From assembly GCA_025526995.1 (NCBI GenBank), contig JAHLKG010000005.1, positions 1,488,001 through 1,552,000 of the forward strand: a DNA stretch of 64,000 nucleotides, read 5' to 3'. The stretch is from Powellomyces hirtus (taxonomy: Eukaryota > Chytridiomycota > Chytridiomycetes > Spizellomycetales > Powellomycetaceae). Under the pieces are notes generated by a model, which was not told the origin of the DNA, ran no database searches, and was given only the letters and a program-made list of their open reading frames with translations. Positions within the stretch are counted from its first letter, which is position 1, and every line of letters starts with the position of its first letter. A program made the position numbers and the translations under genes. Shown piece after piece: positions 48,570-58,399 of the stretch.

Positions 48570-49017
48570 ACACGAAGTATCCGACACATGGGAATGGATA
48601 TGGGGTAACATGCCCGGTGGAACTAGACCTTTTGAGGGGGACTGAGAGAGCAATGTCTGATAATAGAACGGGAAAGAAATGGAACGAGTGGATGCGGGGG
48701 CATGAAGAGGGAAATGGGAAATGTGCACTTGGCTATATGTATGTAATAAAGAACGGGAGAGATCACCGCTGAAAAGCAAAGCTATATATAATAGGTACTG
48801 CACTACACAGGCAATTCATGACAGGTGGTAACCGGGTAACGTGTCCACCGCATCACAAGAGTCCCTATTAAACTTGGCTCTCAAGGCTCTTGGTGGTGAA
48901 GGCGAGCCGGGAGCGAATTCACTGGGCCGTGTCCCGGGTGGAGCGGATGGTCGTTGTGATGCATGTTAACAGGGGATAGTGAAGGTTTGAGTTGGGTGGA
49001 AGTGAAAAACCACGGCT

Positions 49018-49833
49018 TTAGCCAGAGAAGGACGCGGCTTCGTACGCGCGTACAGGACCTGCATCGCCAGGCCTGAGGTCCATTTCGTCAAGCATGTCGG
49101 TCATGAGCTTCATGTGGCTACGCATCGATTGCACGAGATTGTTGACGACGGTTACCGGAACCACAAGAGGCCAACCAACAGTCATGACACCAGACAGGTC
49201 ATCGACGTATTGTGTCACCGGGTGCTAATTGATGGCCAATTTCCCCACGGCAATCCTCAATGTAAAAGTCGTTTAGGTTCTCATCACCGTACTTGAGCGA
49301 CAAAGTGTCCAATGGTTGCGGCATACGCGGCTTCCTCCGACATCATTATCAAAGCTGCTTTAGATTGCTGGAAGAGTGGTACGACTTGTCGGTCAATCGC
49401 CGCATTGCCGCCGAAATTCGGGTGTGACGCAGAACGGGCCGCGCGAAGGTGGGCAAAGGTATTGTGGTCGGTAATGTCGAACTTGACCGATTTTTTACGA
49501 ACTTACTCTATGTTTCTGCCCACCGTATTGCCCCGCAATAATCCCACTACCTATGTTCCTGTTCTAATACGGTGGGCAGAAACACAGAGTAAGTTCTTAA
49601 GAATCGCGTATCCTCCGGACTCAACGGCGGCGTCAACTCCCGTGTTGATTGCGGTGCCGTGGCATGGTCGCATTCGGGCACGGCCCAGGCTCCTCCACCG
49701 GTTTCGGTTCGTTCACCTCTGCCCCGTCATCTTCGCTCTCCACCACAACCGGCTCCTCCTCCTCCTCCTTATCATCATCAATAATAACTTGTTCCACGAC
49801 TATCACCACCACCACGTCCTCTGCGGCCGACAT
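49018..49833 (-). CDS. unrecognised multi-exon gene, structure uncertain
   Basis: A start at 49833 (MSAAEDVVVVIVVEQVIIDD) leads into an acidic Glu-rich stretch. Further down, frames with coding character appear: TDHNTFAHLRAARSASHPNF with QVVPLFQQSKAALIMMSEEA, then SLKYGDENLNDFYIED, then VDDLSGVMTVGWPLVV and NNLVQSMRSHMKLMTDMLDE ending at 49018. They lie in different frames, so introns are needed, but I could not fix all borders. The hairpin at 49499-49596 falls between the first and second blocks. No family is recognised. Confidence 0.35.
49499..49596. repeat. 31 bp inverted repeat with 36 bp loop
   Basis: GAACTTACTCTATGTTTCTG continuing to CCGTATT (49499-49529) is the reverse complement of 49566-49596 with one mismatch. 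The loop is 49530-49565. Arms of this length and quality suggest a small foldback element or a structured RNA. On the minus strand the arms start next to GTAAGT, a splice-donor-like word. Confidence 0.85.
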
Positions 49834-52239
49834 TGTGGTGCTAGTGCTGGTGCTGTAGGTTCGTAATGATCGGGAGGGAGGGGGGGGGGGGGGATCGAGA
49901 CGTAGATAACTTGATAAGATTTCGGCGAAGGTGGCGAGTAGATGAGTCGGAAAAATTGCTAGGGGAGGCGGGAAGGCGCGAGGGGGCGGGAGAGGGTCGA
50001 GTTCTCTTCCATAAGAGTCGTAGGTTGAGTACAAGTTTGCATGCACTGGCAGGTAATTGCAAGGGGAGAGGGGAACTTTTTTGAGTGCAGGTGGGTTCCG
50101 GGTGGGCTGGGAACCTTCTGAGTACCGTTTGGAGTTCGTCCATCAGTTGAGGTTTCGAGTTTCGTCGGTCAGCTGGAGTTCCAGGAGTTTCGTCGGGAAA
50201 GGATTTTCGGGACTATTGAAGGGGAAATGCCTTTTGGAGTTTCGCCTGGAAAGTCGAGGGCGGCTTTTTCGTGCAGAGGCTTTTGGATGCCATCGGTTAA
50301 TGTCGACGCTATGGCCAAATATACCTTTGCGCACACGACGGCCCGCACGGGGTCACAACCGAATAGCCGTTTCCCCACGACGAAACCGAGACCAAAAGCC
50401 TTTTCCTCATGACGAAAAAGCCCTACTACGAGGAAACTCCAAAAACGTTTCGGGCAATTTCGTCGTTGAACCTTTCGTCGTCGTGGGGCAGTTTCGTCGT
50501 GGGGAAAAGATTCAATGGTGTCAAAAAGTGTGAGGTTAAACCTCTCAGCAACGCTATCGAATTGTGGGGAAGGTTACTTCTCAAGATGATGATTGAGATT
50601 GACAAATTCTCCGCGTCGGGTGTATCTAAGGTCCGCAAAGGCTCATTTTATCCTAGTGTCGAAATTGACCGATTCTGAGTGATTTCGTTGTTTGAGTTTC
50701 GGTCTTTTGGCACGGATTATCGTGGATTATATGAGCTGAACCAATTGCCGTGAAATTCGGTTTGTCGGGGTTGACCGATTCCGAGTAAATTTCGTTATTA
50801 TTGGAGTTTCCAGTTTCTCTTTTGGCACGGATTCTCCAATCGACGAACTGTTTCGTCCGTTTCGCGTATTTGAGCGATGCGAGAGACAAAACTGGCTAGG
50901 CGACGATGATGATCCAATCGATGGACTGGTACTAAGAATGAGTTCAACAGAGCAATTGGGACAATAGCGGGTAGAACATGTACTCAAGAGAACTGGGCCG
51001 TGAAATTCGATGGAGTGTTTTGTCGTTTTTGTGCGGGCACGTCGTTTTTAGAACTGAAAGGTTGTGATCGAAACACCACTAGCAGGTGCGAGTTCGGGGA
51101 AAAGTCGCGATCCAGCAAGGTGAATCCGGCTAGTATTGATCGCGAGACGAGCGTGGTGGTATCGAGATTGACGTCGTGGGGAGAAGGTCCGCCGTTGAGT
51201 TCAGGAAAAGGTTGACGCGCGTGTTGGGGAAAAGGTGACCCGAAACCCAATGGGCGTTGAACCACGGTGTTTCGGGATTCGCAAGTCCTGAACAGAGCGC
51301 GACAGAAAAAACATATGAGAGGAAACGTTTGTTTTCGGGTGTGGCGAACGAAAGCGTCGCAAGGAGGAACACCGTTCGGAAGTGTCCACGAGCGAGCCTT
51401 GTCATTCTTTCGTAGAACGTCCGTAGAACGTCTTTGTTTCCGTTGCGCGTCGTTGTCTCGTCGAATGAACGGGGACGCGTTGAATGAATGACCTCCGCCG
51501 TTAAATTGCTCGCGATCACACTGTCCGAAGCGCCCACTGTGTTCGGTGTCGTTCCGACGGACGGGTATGCAGCAGTGACTCGCGCCGAAGCAGGGGAAGA
51601 AACGCTCGATTTGGAAGAAGATGCCCCACTGCGCAGGTGCTGATGGATCTCCGAACTTGAATCGATCCGATCTTTTCCCGGCGATAGCGATGACAATGCC
51701 GATCGTGATGGCCCGCCTGGTTTCGTACGACTTCGTAATGCTTGTTTCAATGAACGCGGCGTTGAGTGACTTTGTTTCAATGAACCGTCTTTTGAATGGC
51801 CCGGTTGAACTATCGTCGTCGTTGTTTCAATGAACGCGAACTCAAAACAAGAACGCGGCGCTGAATCACCGCCCCCTCTTTTGAATGAACTCGTCCCGCA
51901 ATGAACGCCGCCCAGTTAAACGCGGCGTTGAATGAACGCCCGGTTGAACTGAGGTTCAAAAAAGAGACGCCTTTGGAGTTTGAAGCCCTTTCTTTTCAGC
52001 CTCTATTTATATTGAACGCCGCAATGTTGAATGAACGATGCCGCCGCCGTTGAATGAACGCAAGCGTCTTTGCTTTTCGTTAAACGCAAGCGAAGCATCT
52101 TTGTTTCTTCCTTGAACGCGAGCAAGCGTCTTTGTTGTTTCGTAGACGAAAATGACGAAAAGCGTCCTACGACGAACAAAAAGAGACGCTTTTGGTGTTT
52201 GAAATGTCGGTTTCGACAATCACGAGATGCTTGAAGTGA
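49834..52239. other. repeat-rich, gene-poor stretch
   Basis: No gene is supported. The words TTTCGTCG and TTTGGCACGGATT recur. Two degenerate tandem units of about 110 bp lie at 50665-50870, each starting GACCGATTC(T/C)GAGT and holding CTTTTGGCACGGATT. A poly-G run is at 49881-49894. A 216-codon frame at 51130-51780 (minus) has Ser/Arg-rich composition and no domain; I do not call it a gene. Confidence 0.5.
51460..52070. repeat. cluster of the short word AATGAACG
   Basis: AATGAAC, mostly as TTGAATGAACGC or TTTCAATGAACGC, occurs about nine times in 600 bases, interspersed with GGCGTTGAA and GTTGAACT words. Spacing is irregular (roughly 20-110 bp), so it is a dispersed cluster, not a strict tandem array. 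Confidence 0.7.
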
Positions 52240-52274
52240 CCGAAGGACCCTAACCCTAACCCTAACCCGAAGGA
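52240..52274. repeat. interstitial telomere-type tract between 8 bp direct repeats
   Basis: (CCCTAA)3CCC at 52248-52268, the telomere unit of most fungi, has the direct repeat CCGAAGGA on both sides (52240-52247 and 52267-52274). The short uninterrupted tract and the flanking duplication look like capture of telomere sequence at a repaired break rather than an old chromosome end. Confidence 0.85.
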
Positions 52275-54201
52275 GGACGAAACTCTCGCGTCTTAAGAAG
52301 CTCTTTCGACGTAAGCTGGCAACCAATTTTGTCAAAGATGCGGATTTCAGTTTGTGAATTCCAATGCACTTGTTTCGAACGGTTTGCGTTTCCCGCGACT
52401 GAAAAATGAAGCAACTTCTCTTACGTTTTCCCGTGAAGATACGCTTTGGATCCACGAGAAAACGACGTGGTGGCCCGGTCAGCGTCTACTTTGGTGTCTA
52501 GGGACTTTTTGAACTGTCCTCAAAGGTATACAGCACCCAGCTCCCCGCGTATGGCTATCAGATTTGTAACAACTTGTGGCTTTGCTAATGTCGATTGACG
52601 GAAACTCTTTCGTCGTAAGAAAGAGGACGACAGATTCGTAAGGAGGACCAAAAAGGCAAGGCCGGGGAGGTTGGCACAGAGCGCGACGAAAAAGAAAAGC
52701 TTCTCTGATTGATTGAGAAGAACTTTGTTTTCTGGTAGGCACATCGTCTAAGACAAGCGTTCTTGCGTGTCGGAAACGTTCTTGTTGTTGGTTTCGTAAA
52801 ACGGACGAGCGTTCTTTGTTTCGCAAAAAACCGTGAATACGTAACTTCCATGTTTCTTCGTAGCGAACGCAGCGGCTTTGTTTCTTGAGCATGAAGTCGT
52901 GCGGGAGGCGGTCACCCGACTGAGAGGCGGTCGGTCGACGGTCGATCGACGGTCGGTCGATTGAGGTCTATCCCCCCTCCAGTCCTTTTTTCGTAGCTCG
53001 TAAAGGAACCGTCGTCAAACGAAGGATACAGTCACAGCTCATAGTAGACACCAACAACTGGATTGCCTCATGCAACTAAATCAAAATTCAAGCAAAGTCT
53101 ACCTTCTTTGCACAAAAATTGTCGAGTCTTCGAGCGCCCGTTCGTTTACCAGTCAGAAGGGCTTGAATACTCCACGGCCGCTCGCAGTGCTTGTTGCGTT
53201 GATGGCCAGGGGATCGAGTGGATGATCCGGCAGCTGTCGTTATCCTTGAGTGTACTTTCAGTGTGGTCCGACAGACTTGATGCCAGCTTTGTCATGGTGG
53301 ACTTTCCCCAGCGGTCCAGTACAAAAAAATTCAACATATTAGCATGGATGTGAATTTAATCCAAAACCTAGCATCATTTCTAGCTAGTCAAAGCAACCCC
53401 GAGGGACGCGTGCCGCGGCTATGTAAGCGGGGACCACGCCAGGAGCTAAGCTGCGGGGTCTTAGACCCGGGGCCGCCCCATCTGAACCCTAGGGCAGAGG
53501 TTCAGATCCCTTCAGGTACTCCTGCATTTTGATCGGCATATTACCAGACAACGGACACCAAAAGCTGATTGTGGTAATAAACCGGGACATAAGCCGTAGC
53601 TCTTGCGAGCGGAGACCATATCACAAAGAAGGTGTGCGCCGAGTAATAGACCTCGGGGGCCTTCCCGTACTGCCCTTGTCACTCACAGCCTCGGTGCGGA
53701 GTTGTCTCAGCAACACTCAGAACACTAACCTGAATGCATAAAGTCCTTTTTCCGGAGAGCGATGCGCAGATCTGTACAAGTTTACATAGAAATTGATTTC
53801 TTCCCCACGTTTCAGCTGAAGCGATAACAACGTTTTCCTGAATCGCGATTTCCAGGTTTGCTTGGTCCTTCCCTTTAAGCCTATTCGCCCCGTTGAACAA
53901 AGGAAGCTGGAAAGGCAGATCCTTCGAGAACACTATGTTCCGGTTGCTGCTGCGGAGGTCTTTGTCAAGCCGGTCCCAGCTAAGAATGTAACGGTCGACG
54001 TAGGCTTTATTGATCAAATGCCCGACTGTCTGCGTGCGTCCCTCAAGATCACGTGCCTTGTTGGAGGCAGCGTCATGTGGAAGGAGAAGCACATTCTCTT
54101 CGTAAAACTATCCGAAAACTAAAAGTCTTCCGTCCCCTGCAACTGTCACGAACAAACCTCGCCCCTGAGACCGAAACCTCGAGGAAGAACCAAGAACACC
54201 A
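52275..54201. other. intergenic, no gene recognised
   Basis: No supported gene in about 1.9 kb. Inverted GGTCGGTCGACGGTCGATCG words occur at 52928-52960. A GC-rich palindromic patch at 53450-53510 (GGGGTCTTAGACCC; ATCTGAACCCTAGGGCAGAG) has the look of a folded RNA but does not fit a tRNA. A 138-codon frame at 53679-54092 (minus) is unassigned. Confidence 0.4.
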
Positions 54202-55665
54202 ATGCCAAGCGAAATATCTCCCCACGGAGCGCAAACTCCGTCAAGAGGCCGACAAGCAGCTGAGCGAAACATACCCGACGACGGTGAGGACGTTAATCTC
54301 GAAGAGTCATACGACGAATCTGCCGTCGATGTAGAGAGGGTTGATCGATCAACCAGGAATGGCCGGGAGCGGACATTCCAGCCCGATTTGCAGCCCAAGA
54401 TGTTGATGCAGATGCAAACATTACTGTTGACGCGGTTGGTGCAGATGGAAACATCAATGTTCGAACAGATGCAGAGGCGGATGGACGAACAAATGGAGAA
54501 GATGAGGAACGAATTCATGTCGGCGATGCTGAAGCCTTCCGCTACACCATCTTCCCATTCGAAGAAGGAAGAAAGGGCCAACCGAAGAAGCACACACTCG
54601 GAAAGCCTATCTTTGAAGATCGTCATGATGATCTTGCGAGAGATACCCGTTTACGACGGCAGGGGCGGAGTCAACAAACTTACCGATTTCGTGGATCGAA
54701 TCGACAGTATCTTCCCTCACGAAGCCTTCACCGACAACGACGAGTTGATGTTCATCAGCGGAAAAATAGCTGGCGATGCACGACACTGGTACAATGCTCG
54801 CCAAAGGGGAGCCGAAAGAGGTGAAACCCCTCCAATCACGAATTGGCTCACATTCAAGGAGCCATTTCTCAAGCGATTCCGCCCCTATCATTACAATGAA
54901 ACTTTGTTCTCTCAGCTTGAAAGCCTTCGTCAGACTGGCACGATCCAACAATACAACGGATCCTTCACGAGATTAGTCAACCAACTCTCGTTTCCCCTAC
55001 CTTTCGAAGTTGCCAAATACTGGTATTTCCGTGGGCTTAAGGACTCGATCGCCCCGTTCGTCAGGACCCAGGCATTTACCGATCTGGATTCCCTGCAAGC
55101 CGCGGCTCATCGTATGGACCACACCAACTAGAAGCATTCGGACAATTTGACGAAGAAGAGCGAAAACACTGCTCTGGAGGCCCAAACAACGGCTAAGAAG
55201 GAAGCCCCAAGTCAGAAGAAGACTGACGCGAAGAAACGTGTTGGTTATGCAAATCAGACAAGCATACGCCTTTCCATTGCCCTCTGAAGACCAAGGCCCT
55301 CGAAGCACTAAAAACCGGTCGCTAATGCCAACATTGCAGAAGCGCACATTGCCAAAGGCGTCGACCTGGCATATCTCGATTCGGGCTGCACGCAGCACAT
55401 GACGAATGACATTTTCATTCTCGAATCATACGAAACTCTCACATCTTAGCGTGTAAAGTCTCGAAACAACACGTATCTGGATGCTGAAGGGAAAGGAAAT
55501 GCTACATTGAAGCTTGCAGATGCAGATATCTCTCTCTCTGAAGTACTCTATGTTCCGAAACTCGCGAAGACACTGATCTCGGTATCGGCGCTCGCTAAAG
55601 ACGGGAAGAAGGTTACATTTGAAGATGACATCGCCCGTCATTTCAGACTGCAATGGTGTTCATAA
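54202..55665 (+). pseudogene. broken copia-type retroelement, gag to protease
   Basis: The gag-like frame (54202-55131) contains a Met/Gln-rich helix and the retrotransposon capsid core (DARHWYNARQRGAERG, NWLTFKEPFLKRF, LRQTGTIQQYNGSFTRLV). A TAG ends it. A CCHC knuckle follows in another frame (near 55243, CWLCKSDKHTPFHC), then in a third frame the aspartic protease with the copia-type active site AYLDSGCTQHMTND. The sequence runs past a TAG to LSEVLYVPKLAKTLISVSAL and stops near 55665. No LTRs, integrase or RT are seen around it. It is an old truncated insert. Confidence 0.75.
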
Positions 55666-56356
55666 CGACATCACCATACCTTGAGCAGAAGCGTAGCATT
55701 GGGATAACCTGGTAGCCCGAAGGTCATGTCTCTGCGTCGGGATCCCTTCAAGGTTGGCCTTGGTCGCGGGGGCTTGTTTCGGCTATTCCGTGCCAGGGAC
55801 CGCTTTACGTCTTTAGGGGCGTAATAGTGCCATTCCCTGGTAGCCGAGAGGTCAATCCTTGTTGGAGGTCATGTCAGCATTCAAAACGTTCGAGGAAGTG
55901 TTCCGTTCGATGAGGAAACTGGGGTGCTCTGGGCGATGGTATTTGGCGCATGGCAGTGTGCAGGAATGTCCGTGCATAATACACTCGAAATAGAATCCCA
56001 AATTTGCAATATAAAAGTGAAGTCAATGTCCAAACTTTTGTCATTTCCACATTTTACATTTCCACATTTTAAAAAATATTGACAGCGTTGAGTCGCGCTT
56101 CTTGCCATGTTGGCGGTGTTGAGTGCGCTAATCGACGCATGGCATCTATATCGTGTGATTTGAACTGTTAAAATGAGCAAGATCGATATCTTTCTGCTAT
56201 GAAAACCAACTCGGTGTTAGGTCGAATATGAAACACCACACCAACCTATCTAGGGGTGCAAACAACAATCCGTTTCTATTCGTTTATTCTAGTTACAAAG
56301 ACTATACCGAAACATCTAATTTACGGTTCCTGGCATGGTTCATGGTTCAAGGTTCT
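55666..56356. other. intergenic
   Basis: No gene is supported. The phrase CTGGTAGCC(C)GA(A/G)AGGTCA occurs twice (near 55709 and 55840) about 130 bp apart, a possible decayed repeat. AT-rich stretches follow to the kinesin 3' end. Confidence 0.4.
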
Positions 56357-58399
56357 TCAAACCTTCAACGGGCCCACCACTAGCACATAACAAGCTGCCT
56401 TATGCAACCACATCATCTCCACCCTCTGATATTCACCTTCTCCCAGCTCCTTGACCGCGTCATTAGCATCAAGAACATAAACTTCGATCTCTTGATCGAT
56501 GACCATCTGTTTTATCGCACGCAGCGGACATACGCTCAGCTGTCCCTTCCCCCCGTGCACCATGGCATATGTCTTTTCAGCGTTGATGTACACGAAATCC
56601 CCCGGTTGGAGTTCTTCATCGAGTTGGTCCGTTGTTTTGACGTTAGATCGCCCAAGCTTGGCATTCCGACCCCGAGTGCGAGCGTCTACGATCTTTTCCC
56701 AGAACGCTTCGTAGATCCGTATGGCGGCTTCCGGAGACAGATTGGCGGACATAAGGCGCGACAAAAAGTTGGTGCGTGATACGCGGGAGAGTTGGAGGCC
56801 GGTTTCGGTGGGCCAGAGAGCATGTGAATCAATAGCGGTGGTGGAAACGGACGGCGGCAGACTCTTGAAAAACGATTGCAGTGTGTCGCTCGACCATGTG
56901 AGAGGATTCGTAGGGTCCGGTACCGGAGGCGGTGGGGACGGGATGCGGAGGTGAGAAATGTAGCGGAGGGTATTGAGAGTTTGAGGGCAATCGAGAATTC
57001 TACATTGAAGAAGCCATCATGAGAAATGTACGGATATGGACCGCAACGTCAATCGACGAAAGCCATACCCAGGTGCAATGTTGGCCATGACCACAGTTCT
57101 GCATTGCCTCATACTGCTGACCTCAAAGGCATCTTTCAGAAGCATTGTCAGCTTACTGTTCCGATACGGTACATGTGTATGTGTCTTTCCTCCAGATCCT
57201 GCAAGTGCACGACTGCGAATGCACTCTTTCAGCTGCATCAAGGAAGCATTAATCTCCTTTGTTTCCGCCATCAGCTCGGATGAATGCATGGAACTATCCG
57301 CTGCGGACTCGGAACCCGCCAAATCCACTAGATGGAGAATTCCATCTTCAGCTGTCATGAACGTATGTAATCAGCACGTCAACCTCTTGGCAGTAATCAA
57401 ACGCCCTAGAAGTTACCGCTAGGCACAGCTTTGTTGACAGCACGGAATCTTGTTATGGCGTGACTTCTGGAACTGGTATCGTTTTTCATGGTTGCGCTGG
57501 TTTTTCTGCATTCAGCCGCCCTCTCCAAGAGTTCCTGTATTTCTTCGGCGCTGTGTACGGAGATCTCTTGGACACCCTTGATATTGATGGAACCGGTCGA
57601 GTCTTCCATGAGGGAGAGCGGGGCATGGTCATTGAGAAGATCCGACAAACGTTCGCCTAGAAGCTCAAAACATGACACGTATATCTCGAATGGAGCCGAA
57701 GGACCCTTGGCAGAATCGAACCCTGATGGAAAGATTTCATGACTTGTTAAGCGCTGCATGGCAGTCAAGGTGTAAGTCTTTCCTGCGCCTATATATTGAG
57801 AGATGTATGTTAGCTGGATTCGAGATGATTTAAAACAGAAAGCCGAAGCAATACCAGTTTGTCCATATGATAGAAGAGTGCCAATTCCTCCTCCCTGGGT
57901 GCAATCCCACAAATATTTTCCGCAAACATCAAAAATGGCTCTTTCTTGATCAGCTGGACCAAATGCTACATCGGCTTCAAAAGTACTACTTCGTAGTGAA
58001 GCAGTGCCGTCGAACCTACTCAATCAAACACGCATCAGGCACCTCGTTTCGCCCCGCATTTGCGTGAAATGCATACCTGAAGTGCGGCTTGCAAACGTGG
58101 ACCACCGGTGATTTCACAATGACCGAGGCACATGGCTGATAAGCGTCAGTAACCTTAGCTCCTTCTGAGTCTGGGTTGCCGAGCTGACCGGTGTCACAAT
58201 GGGCTTGTGTTTCCCTTGCCAGCAGCGGCCGTACTCGGACAGCCACCAATAAGTCTGGTTCGTCCCCACGCTTAAAAGGTAGCGGAGGAACGTGTGCCCC
58301 TACTCCGATTGCATACTGCGACGTCAATGCAGCAAGTTGTGCTGCACTGGATAGGATGCGCTGTCGTTCTGTCTGGCGCCCGCCTCGTGTTCCAGTCAT
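56357..58399 (-). CDS. kinesin motor protein of unusual type
   Basis: Five exons (58077-58399, 57855-58015, 57417-57788, 57069-57351, 56357-56999) total exactly 594 codons. The motor is complete: LLVAVRVRPLL, P-loop GQTGAGKTYTL, switch I NDTSSRSHAI, switch II LVDLAGSE, NASLMQLKECIR, and HVPYRNSKLTMLLKDAF. The insert GGGIGTLLSYGQTG and the short N-terminus do not match the common classes well; kinesin-13-like RFD in the FRFDG motif is a weak hint. The 200-residue C-terminal part has no coiled coil and looks globular (FLSRLMSANLSPEAAIRIYE, LQPGDFVYINAEKTYAMVHG), so it may be monomeric or a specialised depolymerase. The TTG-led stretch before 58399 follows an acceptor-like AATCAG, so an upstream exon is possible. 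Confidence 0.82.

Noticed and set aside
51130..51780. 216-codon minus-strand frame in the repeat-rich stretch
   Set aside because: Ser/Arg-rich, no domain, and it overlaps the short-word repeats; open by composition.
53394..53530. GC-rich folded patch resembling a tRNA-Leu (word TCTTAGA in a loop)
   Set aside because: The T-loop reads TTCAGAT rather than TTCRA, and the acceptor arms do not pair; only local palindromes remain.
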